A model generated the notes under the pieces. That model searched no databases and had not been told where the DNA came from. It saw only the letters and a list, made by a program, of their open reading frames with translations. The position numbers and the translations under genes were made by a program. DNA of 51,694 nt from an uncultured Granulosicoccaceae bacterium (GTDB lineage Bacteria > Pseudomonadota > Gammaproteobacteria > Granulosicoccales > Granulosicoccaceae). The DNA is taken from positions 1 through 51,694 of the forward strand of contig CALKXD010000152.1 of NCBI GenBank assembly GCA_938003855.1, given 5' to 3'. Shown in pieces: positions 1 through 8,254 of the stretch. Every line of letters begins with the position of its first letter. Positions within the stretch are counted from its first letter, which is position 1.

Positions 1-170
1 TATTTTTGTTGCCTAAACGTAAAGAAAAATATACAAATTGCATCGTAAATCGATGCTAACGTTTAGTGGCGGAAAAGCACGGTCAGTTCTAAACGCCAAT
101 TTTTCAAACTCGTTACAGTGTTGGCCATAGTACACAGAACCAACAGACTTCAGTATTTCGAGGACAGATT

Positions 171-1421
171 GTGAAAAATAACAAATCCATCAAACCCGCT
201 TTTTTCCAATTGGCGATATTGCCGCTAGCGATCGGCGCGACTCTGGCCAGCACGTCGGTTTCCGCTGCGCCGAACAACGCACCCAGCTTTACTCCGGGGG
301 CAGAAACCACGGCGAACGGTTGTGACGGGCTGGTCTCGCATATTGGCTGGGCGCAGAATGTCACTGATGGTGACGGTGAAACCTCGGGTCTGAAATTTCG
401 TATTACTGGAATTTCCAACCCGGACATATTTTCAGAATTCCCGTTTGTCAGCTGGCCCTCGCTGACACTTACCTATCGCATCAAGCCGGGCACGCCAGCG
501 GGTATGGCTTCCACAGTGACAGCAGTATTGACAGACACCTCTGGAACCGGGCAAGGCGGAAGTGATACTTCTGAGCCACAGTCATGGCAGATCAGTACCT
601 CTGGCTGTACCGATGTAGATCTGGACGGTATTGCAGATGAGATCGATCCGGAAATAACGCCTCCAGTGGATACTGATGGTGATGGCATTCTCGACCGCGA
701 TGACGATGACGACGATAACGACGGCATCTCTGACGCTGACGAGGGCGACGGCCTGGTCGATACTGATGGCGATGGCATCCCGGATTCGCTCGATACCGAT
801 TCTGATAACGACGGTATTCTCGATGCCGATGAGACGGGTGATTCCGACAACGATGGCATCCCTGATTCACAGGAACCAAATGGCGATGACGTAACCACGG
901 ACACGGATGGTGACGGTATCACCGACGATATCGATATCGACGATGACAATGATGGCATTCCGGACGCACTGGAAGGTGATGGTAACGTTGATACTGACAA
1001 TGACGGTGTTCCTGACTCCCGCGATCTTGATTCAGATAACGATGGCACCAGTGATCTGGTTGAATCGGGCGCGGATGCAGCGACACTGGATACTAATAAC
1101 GATGGCATGATTGATGGTCCGGTAGGCAGCAATGGCCTGGCTGATGTTCTGGAAACCTCTGTCGATAGTGGCGAACTCATAACAGCACCAGCCGATACAG
1201 ACGCTGATGGCACTCTTGATTCGCAGGACGACAGTGTCGGTGGATCCGGGGTTTCGGATGATCCGGTTGTTGATGGTCAATCCGGTACCGGTAACTCACT
1301 TATAGAAACCGGCTTGAAAGGCGGTGGTTGCGCCATCGGTACAGGTTCGGCATTCGATCCACTCCTGCTCCTGACAGCTCTGATGGCAACATTGGGTTTG
1401 CGTCGGCGCAGAAACAGGTAA
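171..1421 (+). CDS. Exported thrombospondin type 3 repeat protein with C-terminal sorting tail
   Basis: The 416-residue product has a Sec signal peptide (about residues 1-33, cleavage near VSA-AP), a roughly 120-residue globular N-terminal part, then about a dozen Asp-rich repeats of the form D-x-D-x-D-G-x-x-D between about residues 148 and 355. These are thrombospondin type 3 repeats, which bind calcium. The C-terminus holds a [14 protein letters not shown] motif, a hydrophobic stretch and RRRR, the layout of Cys-containing protein-sorting signals such as JDVT-CTERM or MYXO-CTERM; which family is my inference. The GTG start is supported by GAGGA at 160-164, six bases upstream. The next gene, an OmpA protein with its own TSP3 motif, begins 19 bp downstream, so the two are probably cotranscribed. 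The product is likely a surface calcium-binding or adhesive protein. The true function is unknown. Confidence 0.85.
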   Translation: MKNNKSIKPAFFQLAILPLAIGATLASTSVSAAPNNAPSFTPGAETTANGCDGLVSHIGWAQNVTDGDGETSGLKFRITGISNPDIFSEFPFVSWPSLTLTYRIKPGTPAGMASTVTAVLTDTSGTGQGGSDTSEPQSWQISTSGCTDVDLDGIADEIDPEITPPVDTDGDGILDRDDDDDDNDGISDADEGDGLVDTDGDGIPDSLDTDSDNDGILDADETGDSDNDGIPDSQEPNGDDVTTDTDGDGITDDIDIDDDNDGIPDALEGDGNVDTDNDGVPDSRDLDSDNDGTSDLVESGADAATLDTNNDGMIDGPVGSNGLADVLETSVDSGELITAPADTDADGTLDSQDDSVGGSGVSDDPVVDGQSGTGNSLIETGLKGGGCAIGTGSAFDPLLLLTALMATLGLRRRRNR

Positions 1422-1440
1422 TACACAGGTAACAAGCATT

Positions 1441-2622
1441 ATGGTTAAAGGCGGCACTCGGCTTTCACAAAGAAGTTCAGTTATACCCTTCGCCACCGTG
1501 GTGGCGGCAATGGTGGGTATGTCCCCGGCAACTGCCGATATTTATGGGGGGATCGGGCTTCTGTCGTCCAAGTTAGAGCCTCGTGTCAATGAATCGGGAT
1601 TTACGGTAACTGAGAGCAACAGTGCAGGTGCACAGGTATTGCTCGGTGCTGATGTGAATAGTCGATTGAGTATCGAGGGATCGTATTCGAACCTTGGAGC
1701 CGCCGAATTAACCAACGGTACCATCAGTGGTGAAATTGACTACGAGGCTGCTGCATTAAGTGGTGTGTTGTATCTGTACAGTAGCCAGGGCGGTGATGGC
1801 CTGGCTACGCGTCAGGGATTGATGCTTTATGCTCGAGGTGGTCTCGGCTACCTCGACAATACCAGTGACACTATTCCGTTCAATCGCCTGAAAAGCACGC
1901 ATTTTCTAAGTGGCGTGGGCGTTGAGTATGATTTTTCCAATGGATTTGGTGTGCGCGCTGAATGGCAGAGCCTTGATGCTGATGCACAGGATGTGACGTT
2001 CGCAGTAATTAAACGTTTTGGCGGATCTGAGGACTACGTAGATGCGACTGAAGTGCCTATGGTTGAAAATCCTGTAGCGCTTGTACCGCTGGAGCCTGAG
2101 GTAGTACCGGAGCCTGAACGGCCGGTTGTTGTGCCTGAGCCAGTTGAAGAAGAAGTCGTGGCGCAACTGGTCGAGCCAGTGGTTCCGGCAGACACCGATG
2201 GTGACGGCGTCCCTGACGATCAGGATCTTTGCGTGTCAACCGCGCAAGGTCAGTCAGTTGATCAAACCGGTTGTGTTTACTCCGGGGTGATTAAAGACGT
2301 CAACTTCAACTCCAACTCTGCCGCGCTGACACCGGCGGCGACTGCCGCGCTGGACGCTGCAATAATTGAATTTGCCGCCAACCCGACGCTGCGAATTGTT
2401 ATCGAATCACACACAGATAACCGCGGGGAAGCCACATCTAACATGGCGCTTTCGCGATTGCGTGCCGAGACAGTCGTGCGCTACCTGGCGGATGTCGGCG
2501 GTGTTGATCTGGGTCGTATGTCTGCCATCGGATTCGGTGAGAGTCGCCCACTGGTCAGCAACAAAACTGCTGAAGGCCGCTACGCTAACCGGCGAGTCGC
2601 AATCAAAATACTGGGCAAGTAA
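1441..2622 (+). CDS. OmpA-family outer membrane protein with TSP3 motif
   Basis: The 393-residue protein has a signal peptide ending near ATA-D (residue 33), an N-terminal region resembling an eight-stranded OmpA-type beta-barrel (about 34-195), a Pro/Glu/Val-rich linker (about 205-250), one calcium-binding motif DTDGDGVPDDQDLC, and a C-terminal OmpA peptidoglycan-binding domain with IESHTDNRGEATSNMALSRL and a terminal NRRVAI. It should tether the outer membrane to peptidoglycan through its C-terminal domain, as OmpA and OprF do. The linker plus a TSP3 motif ahead of the OmpA domain resembles OprF. It follows the TSP3-repeat gene by 19 bp and ends just before a strong hairpin at 2626-2661. 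Confidence 0.9.
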   Translation: MVKGGTRLSQRSSVIPFATVVAAMVGMSPATADIYGGIGLLSSKLEPRVNESGFTVTESNSAGAQVLLGADVNSRLSIEGSYSNLGAAELTNGTISGEIDYEAAALSGVLYLYSSQGGDGLATRQGLMLYARGGLGYLDNTSDTIPFNRLKSTHFLSGVGVEYDFSNGFGVRAEWQSLDADAQDVTFAVIKRFGGSEDYVDATEVPMVENPVALVPLEPEVVPEPERPVVVPEPVEEEVVAQLVEPVVPADTDGDGVPDDQDLCVSTAQGQSVDQTGCVYSGVIKDVNFNSNSAALTPAATAALDAAIIEFAANPTLRIVIESHTDNRGEATSNMALSRLRAETVVRYLADVGGVDLGRMSAIGFGESRPLVSNKTAEGRYANRRVAIKILGK

Positions 2623-2625
2623 CCT

Positions 2626-2661
2626 CCGGGCCACCGCAGGCTTGCGCCTGTGGTGGCCCGG
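2626..2661 (+). terminator. Strong hairpin after the OmpA gene
   Basis: Two 16-base arms (2626-2641 and 2646-2661) pair fully apart from one G-U, around a 4-base loop, beginning four bases after the stop codon. There is no T-run behind it, so it may be an RNA-stabilising 3' structure or a factor-assisted terminator instead of a classic intrinsic terminator. Confidence 0.55.
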
Positions 2662-2843
2662 ACATGCATGCCAGAGGCTGTGCCTCGCGCGCAGTCCGCT
2701 GTCTGCTTCCGTACCCGTTGCTTTTCCGGCTAACCCTGTCGTAATGTTGAATTAAACATGTTCAGGGTCTGTCTATCTATGAATGCTAACGTTGACCGCT
2801 AACAGTCAGAGCAGGTCGAAACCTGGTTCATTGGGAGAAACAA

Positions 2844-3536
2844 ATGAAAATCCGCTTAAATACAGTCGTTGCCGGCAACGTGCTTGCGGTGGCGTTAATT
2901 ACCGGTGGGTGTGCCACCAATGATTCATTAAGTCGCGGTCAGACCGGTGCGGCAATCGGGGCGGTTGCCGGTGCTGTTCTTGGTCATCAGGTAGATGGCG
3001 ACAAAGGTCGATTTCTAGGCGCTGCCGTTGGTGCTCTGGCCGGTAACGCGGTTGGACGGTATATGGATGAGCAACAGCAGGAACTGGAAGCGCAACTGAG
3101 TCAGGAGCGGGCAAACCGTGAGATTGAAATATCGCGACTCCAGGATAACACCCTGAAAGTGAACCTGAGTAGCGAAGTATCGTTTGACACGAACAGTGCA
3201 AACATTAAAGCCGACTTTCAGACCAGCCTGAACAAGCTGGCGGGTGTGCTCTCTGATTACCCGGAGACCGCGATTCATATTGTGGGACACACCGACAGCA
3301 CCGGTACAGAGCAATATAATCAGAAATTATCGGAGCGACGTGCGGCCAGTGTGAACGGCTATCTTGCGCAGCGTGGCGTGGCCCCCGGTCGCACACGGAC
3401 CATCGGGTACGGAGAGTCGCTGCCAATTTCTGACAATAACAGCGAGCAAGGCCGGCAGAGAAACCGGCGGGTGGAAATCTTCTTAAAACCGATTGTCGAA
3501 GGGCAAGAGGCGAGTGCTTTCGTCCCTCCGGTGTAG
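2844..3536 (+). CDS. OmpA-family protein with glycine-zipper domain, YiaD-like
   Basis: The 230-residue protein has an N-terminal signal ending in a Cys (ALITGGC, Cys 23), which would be a lipobox with an unusual residue at -3. A glycine-zipper segment follows (about 33-72, repeated G-x-x-x-G with A and V), then a short helical region rich in Glu/Gln, and a C-terminal OmpA domain with HTDSTGTEQYNQKLSERRA and QRNRRVEI. The arrangement matches the YiaD family of outer membrane lipoproteins that bind peptidoglycan. A good ribosome binding site (GGGAG) lies just upstream of the ATG. It is separated from the previous OmpA gene by about 220 bp and converges with the permease gene. Confidence 0.9.
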   Translation: MKIRLNTVVAGNVLAVALITGGCATNDSLSRGQTGAAIGAVAGAVLGHQVDGDKGRFLGAAVGALAGNAVGRYMDEQQQELEAQLSQERANREIEISRLQDNTLKVNLSSEVSFDTNSANIKADFQTSLNKLAGVLSDYPETAIHIVGHTDSTGTEQYNQKLSERRAASVNGYLAQRGVAPGRTRTIGYGESLPISDNNSEQGRQRNRRVEIFLKPIVEGQEASAFVPPV

Positions 3537-3557
3537 ATTCAGGCCGATGGCCGGCTG

Positions 3558-5336
3558 TTATAGCGGCCAGACGATCAACAGTAGTGGCACGGAGATGCAT
3601 ATGATAATAATCTCCAATGGCAGGCCCATGCGCCAATAGTCTCCAAAATGATACCCGCCCGGACCCATTACCAGTGTATTTGACTGATGGCCTATGGGTG
3701 TTAAGAAGGCACATGAGGCACCCACAGCGACGGCCATCAGAAATGCATCACTGCTTACACCCAATGACGTGGCGATGGCCACGCCGATAGGCGCCATCAC
3801 CAGTGCGGTTGCCGCGTTGTTGATAATATCGGACAGAAACATGGTGACGATCAGTACCATGGCCAGCAGCGCAGCCGCTGGTAAGCCCTGCGTCACGTCA
3901 AGAATAACGTTTGCCATCCAATCAGTGGTGCCGGTACTTTCCAGCGCCCTGCCTACAGGGATCATCGCACCGAGCAGAACAATCACCGGCCAGTCGATCT
4001 CATCGTAGATTTCACGTACCGAAATAGCATTCATCAGGATATAGATTCCGATGGCAATTAAAAATGCAATAGGTAGAGTGACCACACCCGCGACTCCCAG
4101 TGCGATAGCGCCGGCGAACACCAGTAGGGCGGGAATCACCTTGCGCTGTCTGTTGAGCGCCAGTGGGCGCTTAGCCAGAGGCCAAAGGCCTAGATCGTGA
4201 AATTGATTGTCGATGGAGTCGGCATTTCCAAACACCATTAATACGTCGCCGGCTTTGAAGCGCTGTCGCTTCAGGCGGGTTTTTATGGTCTCGCCATTGC
4301 GCGCGATACCAACCAGTGCAAGCGTTCGCTGAGTCTGCACGCGTAAAAACTCGACACTCCTGTCGATCAGGGGCGAGTTCTGTCCAACCACACCTTCAAG
4401 CATAATTTCTTTGTCGGACTCTGGTTGCACAAAGGAGTTTGAAGCGCTGGTCAGTAGTGCCAGGCCAAGTTTCTCGACCACTGTTTGTAGATGGGTGGGG
4501 TCGCCCTGGACTAGCAGAATATCCCCGGCGGCGAACATATAGTCCGCTGGCAAGGGTCGTGCGAAACCGTTTTTCTGCGCGTAGCCGACAATATCAATTT
4601 GCTCGGTATTGAATGCCTCAACGTTAACAATTAATTCGCCGATTACAGAGGAACCCTCTTTCACATCTATTTCGGTAAGGTAGTGCGAAATTTCAAACAG
4701 TGCCTTGGCGCTGTCCGAACTGCTTCGGTCGGCCGGTATAAAGCGCCAGCCAATCAGTGTCACGAAAGCCAGTCCGACGATTGCCACCAGCAGACCCACC
4801 GCACTGAAATCAAACATTGAAAACGGTTGCCCGCTGATCTCAGCGCGGTAGCTCGCAATAATAATGTTAGGCGGGGTTCCAATGAGTGTTGTCATGCCGC
4901 CGAGGATACTGCCGAATGCCAGTGGCATGAGCACCAATGCCGGTGATCGGTTCGCTTGATTGGCGGTGGCAATTGCTACCGGCAGCATCAAGGCGAGCGC
5001 ACCGACATTATTCATAAACGCTGAAGCCACGGTGACCACACAGGTCAGTGATGCAATGTGTATATAGATATTGCTGGTAAAGGGGGTCAGGTACGAAGCA
5101 ATAACATTAACCACACCGGCATTTTTCAGTGCATGGCTGATGATAAGTACCGCAGCGACCGTGATGACCGCAGCGTGGCCAAAGCCACTGAACGCATCGT
5201 CGGCAGGGACGACGCCGGCTACGGTTGCCATCACCAGGCAAAAGATGGCGACAATGTCGTGTCTATATTTGCCCCAGGCAAAAAGCACCAGTGTAATTAG
5301 CAGAATGATGCTTATCGTAAGCTGAGGTGTTGTCAT
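3558..5336 (-). CDS. SLC13/DASS-type permease with two TrkA-C domains
   Basis: The 592-residue integral membrane protein has an N-terminal bundle of transmembrane helices (about 1-205), a cytoplasmic part with two TrkA-C (RCK_C) regulatory domains (about 215-390), and a C-terminal helix bundle. The family motif region ALMLPVAIATANQANRS and the GGMTTLIGTPPNI segment are typical of divalent-anion sodium symporters and ArsB-like permeases. Members carry sulfate, dicarboxylates or similar anions. The substrate is not readable from sequence. The nearby O-acetylhomoserine sulfhydrylase gene on the same strand makes sulfate a reasonable guess, but only by context. Confidence 0.85.
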   Translation of the reverse strand: MTTPQLTISIILLITLVLFAWGKYRHDIVAIFCLVMATVAGVVPADDAFSGFGHAAVITVAAVLIISHALKNAGVVNVIASYLTPFTSNIYIHIASLTCVVTVASAFMNNVGALALMLPVAIATANQANRSPALVLMPLAFGSILGGMTTLIGTPPNIIIASYRAEISGQPFSMFDFSAVGLLVAIVGLAFVTLIGWRFIPADRSSSDSAKALFEISHYLTEIDVKEGSSVIGELIVNVEAFNTEQIDIVGYAQKNGFARPLPADYMFAAGDILLVQGDPTHLQTVVEKLGLALLTSASNSFVQPESDKEIMLEGVVGQNSPLIDRSVEFLRVQTQRTLALVGIARNGETIKTRLKRQRFKAGDVLMVFGNADSIDNQFHDLGLWPLAKRPLALNRQRKVIPALLVFAGAIALGVAGVVTLPIAFLIAIGIYILMNAISVREIYDEIDWPVIVLLGAMIPVGRALESTGTTDWMANVILDVTQGLPAAALLAMVLIVTMFLSDIINNAATALVMAPIGVAIATSLGVSSDAFLMAVAVGASCAFLTPIGHQSNTLVMGPGGYHFGDYWRMGLPLEIIIICISVPLLLIVWPL

Positions 5337-5393
5337 CGTTTAAACTCTTGCGTTTAGCAGCAATAGTTTATCGCGAATGACGAAAATAAGCTT

Positions 5394-5414
5394 GTTGCAC
5401 GAGCCTCGTGCAAC
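5394..5414 (-). terminator. 10-bp-arm palindrome between the CBS and permease genes
   Basis: Two perfectly complementary 10-base arms flank one central base (folding as 8 bp with a 5-nt loop). On the minus strand, after the CBS gene, it is followed by AAGCTTATTTT, so it may terminate the CBS transcript. Its position 60-80 bp before the permease start also fits an operator. Confidence 0.4.
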
Positions 5415-5473
5415 ACGAGCGCGGGCAGTTTCACAAAAAATTCACACGACCGACGTATCCACCGCGCCGTGTT

Positions 5474-5902
5474 TTAGCTCATTATGTAGCCTTCGAGGTG
5501 CTGAATGGTGTCGGACTGCTCGGCAATAATTGCCTTGACTAAATCCCCGATAGATAAAACACCGGTAATTCGGCCACTATCCATCACTGGCAAGTGGCGG
5601 ATTTTATTTTTAGTCATCAGTGACATGCATTGCTCGATTGAACTAGTCGGCCCGACACTGACCACGTTTGACGACATGATCTCTGAGACCAGGGTGTTGT
5701 GAGATTCTTTTCCCTTTAAAATCACTTTTCGTGCGTAATCGCGTTCGGATACGATTCCCACCAACTGCGTTGCATCGGTGACGAGTAAAGCGCCAATCTC
5801 TTTCTCGCTCATTATCTTGATCGCATCGAGAACAGAACTGTCTTTTTCCACTGTCCAGACAATCGGGTCCTTGCCTGCGAGTAGCTGTGCTGCGGTCTTC
5901 AT
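5474..5902 (-). CDS. Two-CBS-domain protein
   Basis: The 142-residue protein consists of two CBS motifs. The first covers about residues 10-65 (VDSSVLDAIKIM-like opening, GIVSERDYARKV end) and the second about 75-130 (SSIEQCMSLMTKNKIRHLPV, GVLSIGDLVKAI). Such stand-alone Bateman modules bind adenosyl ligands and act as energy sensors or partner regulators. There is no fused catalytic domain. A strong Shine-Dalgarno GGAGG precedes the ATG on the minus strand. It sits between the permease and metY genes on the same strand, so it could regulate either, but no direct evidence shows this. Confidence 0.9.
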   Translation of the reverse strand: MKTAAQLLAGKDPIVWTVEKDSSVLDAIKIMSEKEIGALLVTDATQLVGIVSERDYARKVILKGKESHNTLVSEIMSSNVVSVGPTSSIEQCMSLMTKNKIRHLPVMDSGRITGVLSIGDLVKAIIAEQSDTIQHLEGYIMS

Positions 5903-6038
5903 GGTTGTGTCCTCCAGAGCTACCGGTTAATACAAGTATGCTTCCCAACAAACCTGTTGCCAAATTAACCGGAAATGGATGCTTCTGCAACTCAGTGGGA
6001 TAGAGATGCCTGATGGCCGGCGCAAAAACCCCGTCCGT

Positions 6039-7322
6039 CTAGCCCACCTTTTGCAGTGCCTGGTCGATATCCCAGATGATGTCATCGATGTACTCTATGC
6101 CGATAGAGAGTCGAATTAGATCTGCTGAGACACCAGCGGCGAGTTGTTCTTCCTCATTCAGTTGTCGATGCGTTGTTGAGGCCGGGTGTACCACCAGGGT
6201 TTTGGCATCGCCAATGTTTGCAACGTGGCTCAGGAACTGTACTTCGTCAATAAACCTGACACCGTTTTGCATGCCCCCGACGATGCCAAATGACATCAGC
6301 GCACTAGCGCCTCTGGGCATGTACTTCTGCGCCAGATCGTAGTACTTGTTGCCTGGCATGCCCGGGTAGTTCACCCAGGCGACTTTTGGATGCGATGAAA
6401 GATGTGTGGCAACCGCCAGGGCGTTTTGGCAATGTCGCTCCATTCGAATGTGCAGTGTTTCCAGTCCTTGCAGGAATGCAAAGGCATTAAACGGGCTCAT
6501 TGACGGACCCAGTGTTCGCAGATATTCCATGCGTGCTTTGGTAACAAACGCAAAGTCACCAAACGTCTCATAGAATTTCACCCCGTGGTATCCATCCGAC
6601 GGCTCACACATTTCAGGGAATTTGCCGTTGTCCCAGGGGAAGGTTCCGGATTCAACAATAACACCGCCTATCGATGTGCCATGACCGCCGATAAACTTGG
6701 TAGCGGAGTGGATAACTATATCAGCGCCGTGCGCTATTGGTTTGCATAGAAACGGTGAAGATACTGTGTTATCGACAATCAATGGGATATCCGCCTGGTG
6801 CGCGACAGCGGCGACGGCCTCAATGTCCAGCACGTTCAAGTTCGGGTTGCCTATGGTCTCTGCGTAAACGCAGCGTGTTTTATCGGTGATGGCACGGCGG
6901 AAATTTTCCGGATCATCCGGGTCGACAAAGGTGGTTTTTATGCCGAGTTTTTTGAAATTGACCTCTAACTGCGAGTAGCTGCCGCCATAGAGTGTTCGTG
7001 CGGCAACTATTTCGTCTCCGTGGTTGCACAGTGTCAGCAGTGCAATAAGCTGAGCAGACATCCCGCTGGCCACGGCCAGGGCCGCGCGTCCACCTTCAAG
7101 TGCGGCGACCCGTTCCTCGAAAGCAGAGCAGGTCGGGTTGCTCAATCGAGCATAGACATTGCCGAATGTTTGCAGGTTGAACAAGCTTGCGGCATGCTCA
7201 GCGTCGTCAAACACGTAGGAGGTGGTTTGATAGATCGGCATTGCCCGGGAGCCGGTAGCTTCATCGGGGATCTGTCCGGCGTGCAGGCACAGGGTTTCAT
7301 CGGCAAATTCTCTATCGGCCAT
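6039..7322 (-). CDS. metY: O-acetylhomoserine aminocarboxypropyltransferase (sulfhydrylase)
   Basis: The 427-residue PLP enzyme belongs to the Cys/Met metabolism gamma family and makes homocysteine from O-acetylhomoserine and sulfide, giving direct sulfhydrylation. The opening ETLCLHAGQIPDEATGSRA, the IYQTTSYVF segment, the PLP-lysine motif HSATKFIGGHGTSIGG and the length near 425-430 fit MetY better than MetB/MetZ (about 390 residues). The CoA-binding protein gene ends 27 bp upstream, so the pair is probably cotranscribed. I did not recognise a SAM or cobalamin riboswitch upstream of that pair. Confidence 0.93.
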   Translation of the reverse strand: MADREFADETLCLHAGQIPDEATGSRAMPIYQTTSYVFDDAEHAASLFNLQTFGNVYARLSNPTCSAFEERVAALEGGRAALAVASGMSAQLIALLTLCNHGDEIVAARTLYGGSYSQLEVNFKKLGIKTTFVDPDDPENFRRAITDKTRCVYAETIGNPNLNVLDIEAVAAVAHQADIPLIVDNTVSSPFLCKPIAHGADIVIHSATKFIGGHGTSIGGVIVESGTFPWDNGKFPEMCEPSDGYHGVKFYETFGDFAFVTKARMEYLRTLGPSMSPFNAFAFLQGLETLHIRMERHCQNALAVATHLSSHPKVAWVNYPGMPGNKYYDLAQKYMPRGASALMSFGIVGGMQNGVRFIDEVQFLSHVANIGDAKTLVVHPASTTHRQLNEEEQLAAGVSADLIRLSIGIEYIDDIIWDIDQALQKVG

Positions 7323-7349
7323 GTGGTGTCCGTGAGTTGTGTTAGTTGT

Positions 7350-7829
7350 TTATCTGAAACCGCGGCGTGATGAGATCATGCGGGTATTTACACCGGCGAA
7401 ACCCAGACCACCAAAGATTCGGGCGTGTTCAATTTTTACGCAGCGGTTTGAGACGACGTCGAGTCCGGCATTGTGTGCCGCGGTTTCTGCTTGTGGATGT
7501 TCTATGCTCAGCTGAAGCCACAGGCATTTGGCTTCAATTGAGATAGCCTGCGTTGCCAGCGCTGGAATTTCGTCAGCGTGGCGGAAGCAATCAACGATAT
7601 CAACCGGTTCCGGTATGGCCTCGAGGGATTCATAGCAGGTTTCCCCAAGTACGGTTTTGTAGCGGGGGTTTACCGGGATGATTCTGTAGCCATGGTGCTG
7701 CATATATTTTGCGGCAAAATAGCTGGGCCGGTGTGGTGAATTCGAGACGCCGACGATAGCAATGCTTTTGTATTTGCTCAATATACGGCGGATCGCATGA
7801 GTATCAGCGGTTTGGTACGGTGTTTCCAT
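7350..7829 (-). CDS. CoA-binding domain protein, YccU-like
   Basis: The 159-residue protein consists of one CoA-binding Rossmann domain. The nucleotide-binding opening SIAIVGVSNSPHRPSYFAAK is at about 24-43, followed by VNPRYKTVLGETCYESLEAI and the conserved end region with NRCVKIEH. Family members are small single-domain relatives of succinyl-CoA synthetase alpha whose cellular role is not established. The gene lies 27 bp upstream of metY on the same strand, which suggests cotranscription and a link to homocysteine synthesis or acyl-CoA handling. The ATG has no clear Shine-Dalgarno sequence. Confidence 0.88.
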   Translation of the reverse strand: METPYQTADTHAIRRILSKYKSIAIVGVSNSPHRPSYFAAKYMQHHGYRIIPVNPRYKTVLGETCYESLEAIPEPVDIVDCFRHADEIPALATQAISIEAKCLWLQLSIEHPQAETAAHNAGLDVVSNRCVKIEHARIFGGLGFAGVNTRMISSRRGFR

Positions 7830-8032
7830 GGTCAGGGATCAGGCCAGCGAAACATCATCTTTACGGATTTAACGCGCAGGTGCAACTGTGATAGAGCGCC
7901 CGTATTGATATCTCCGGCCCGGTCGGTTCGCGGTCAGGTCGATACAGTCACTGATGTGGCGGCATTCCGTATTAAAATACGTTTACGGGTGTGCAAAGCG
8001 ATGAAGCCCGACTCGTCACCGATTGGATACTG

Positions 8033-8218
8033 ATGGCAGATATACTTAAATTCAGGAAAAAAAAACCTGGCCTGAAAAGTAAAGGCAAAACGCTGTGCGC
8101 CAACAACCATCATAAGTGGAAGATTGATAACGCTCGACAGTTTGACGTAACCAGCGGCAAACTGATCACGTTGTATCGCTGTGAGCGTTGCGGAGTACAG
8201 AAGACCAGGCTGTTGTAG
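8033..8218 (+). CDS. 61-residue zinc-ribbon-like conserved protein
   Basis: The product is small, very basic and Lys-rich at the N-terminus (ILKFRKKKPGLKSKGKTLC). It holds a Cys and a His pair early (CANNHHKW) and a CERCG knuckle near the end, a likely zinc-binding arrangement. I recall similar short proteins in other gammaproteobacteria, with no known function. I chose the ATG at 8033 because conserved-looking sequence starts there. A GTG at 7991 in the same frame would add 14 residues. The positive charge would suit nucleic-acid binding, but that is inference. Confidence 0.7.
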   Translation: MADILKFRKKKPGLKSKGKTLCANNHHKWKIDNARQFDVTSGKLITLYRCERCGVQKTRLL

Positions 8219-8254
8219 CGTACCCGTCTGATTATCCGGTAATAGAACTGCGTG

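Noticed and set aside
473-1213. 246-residue Ser-rich open frame antisense to the TSP3 gene
   Set aside because: It is the mirror of the Asp-rich repeats (GAT/GAC read backwards give Ser/Ile codons); no start signal and low-complexity composition.
2366-2755. 129-residue plus-strand frame overlapping the OmpA C-terminal region
   Set aside because: Shadow of the OmpA domain in another frame, with no start signal.
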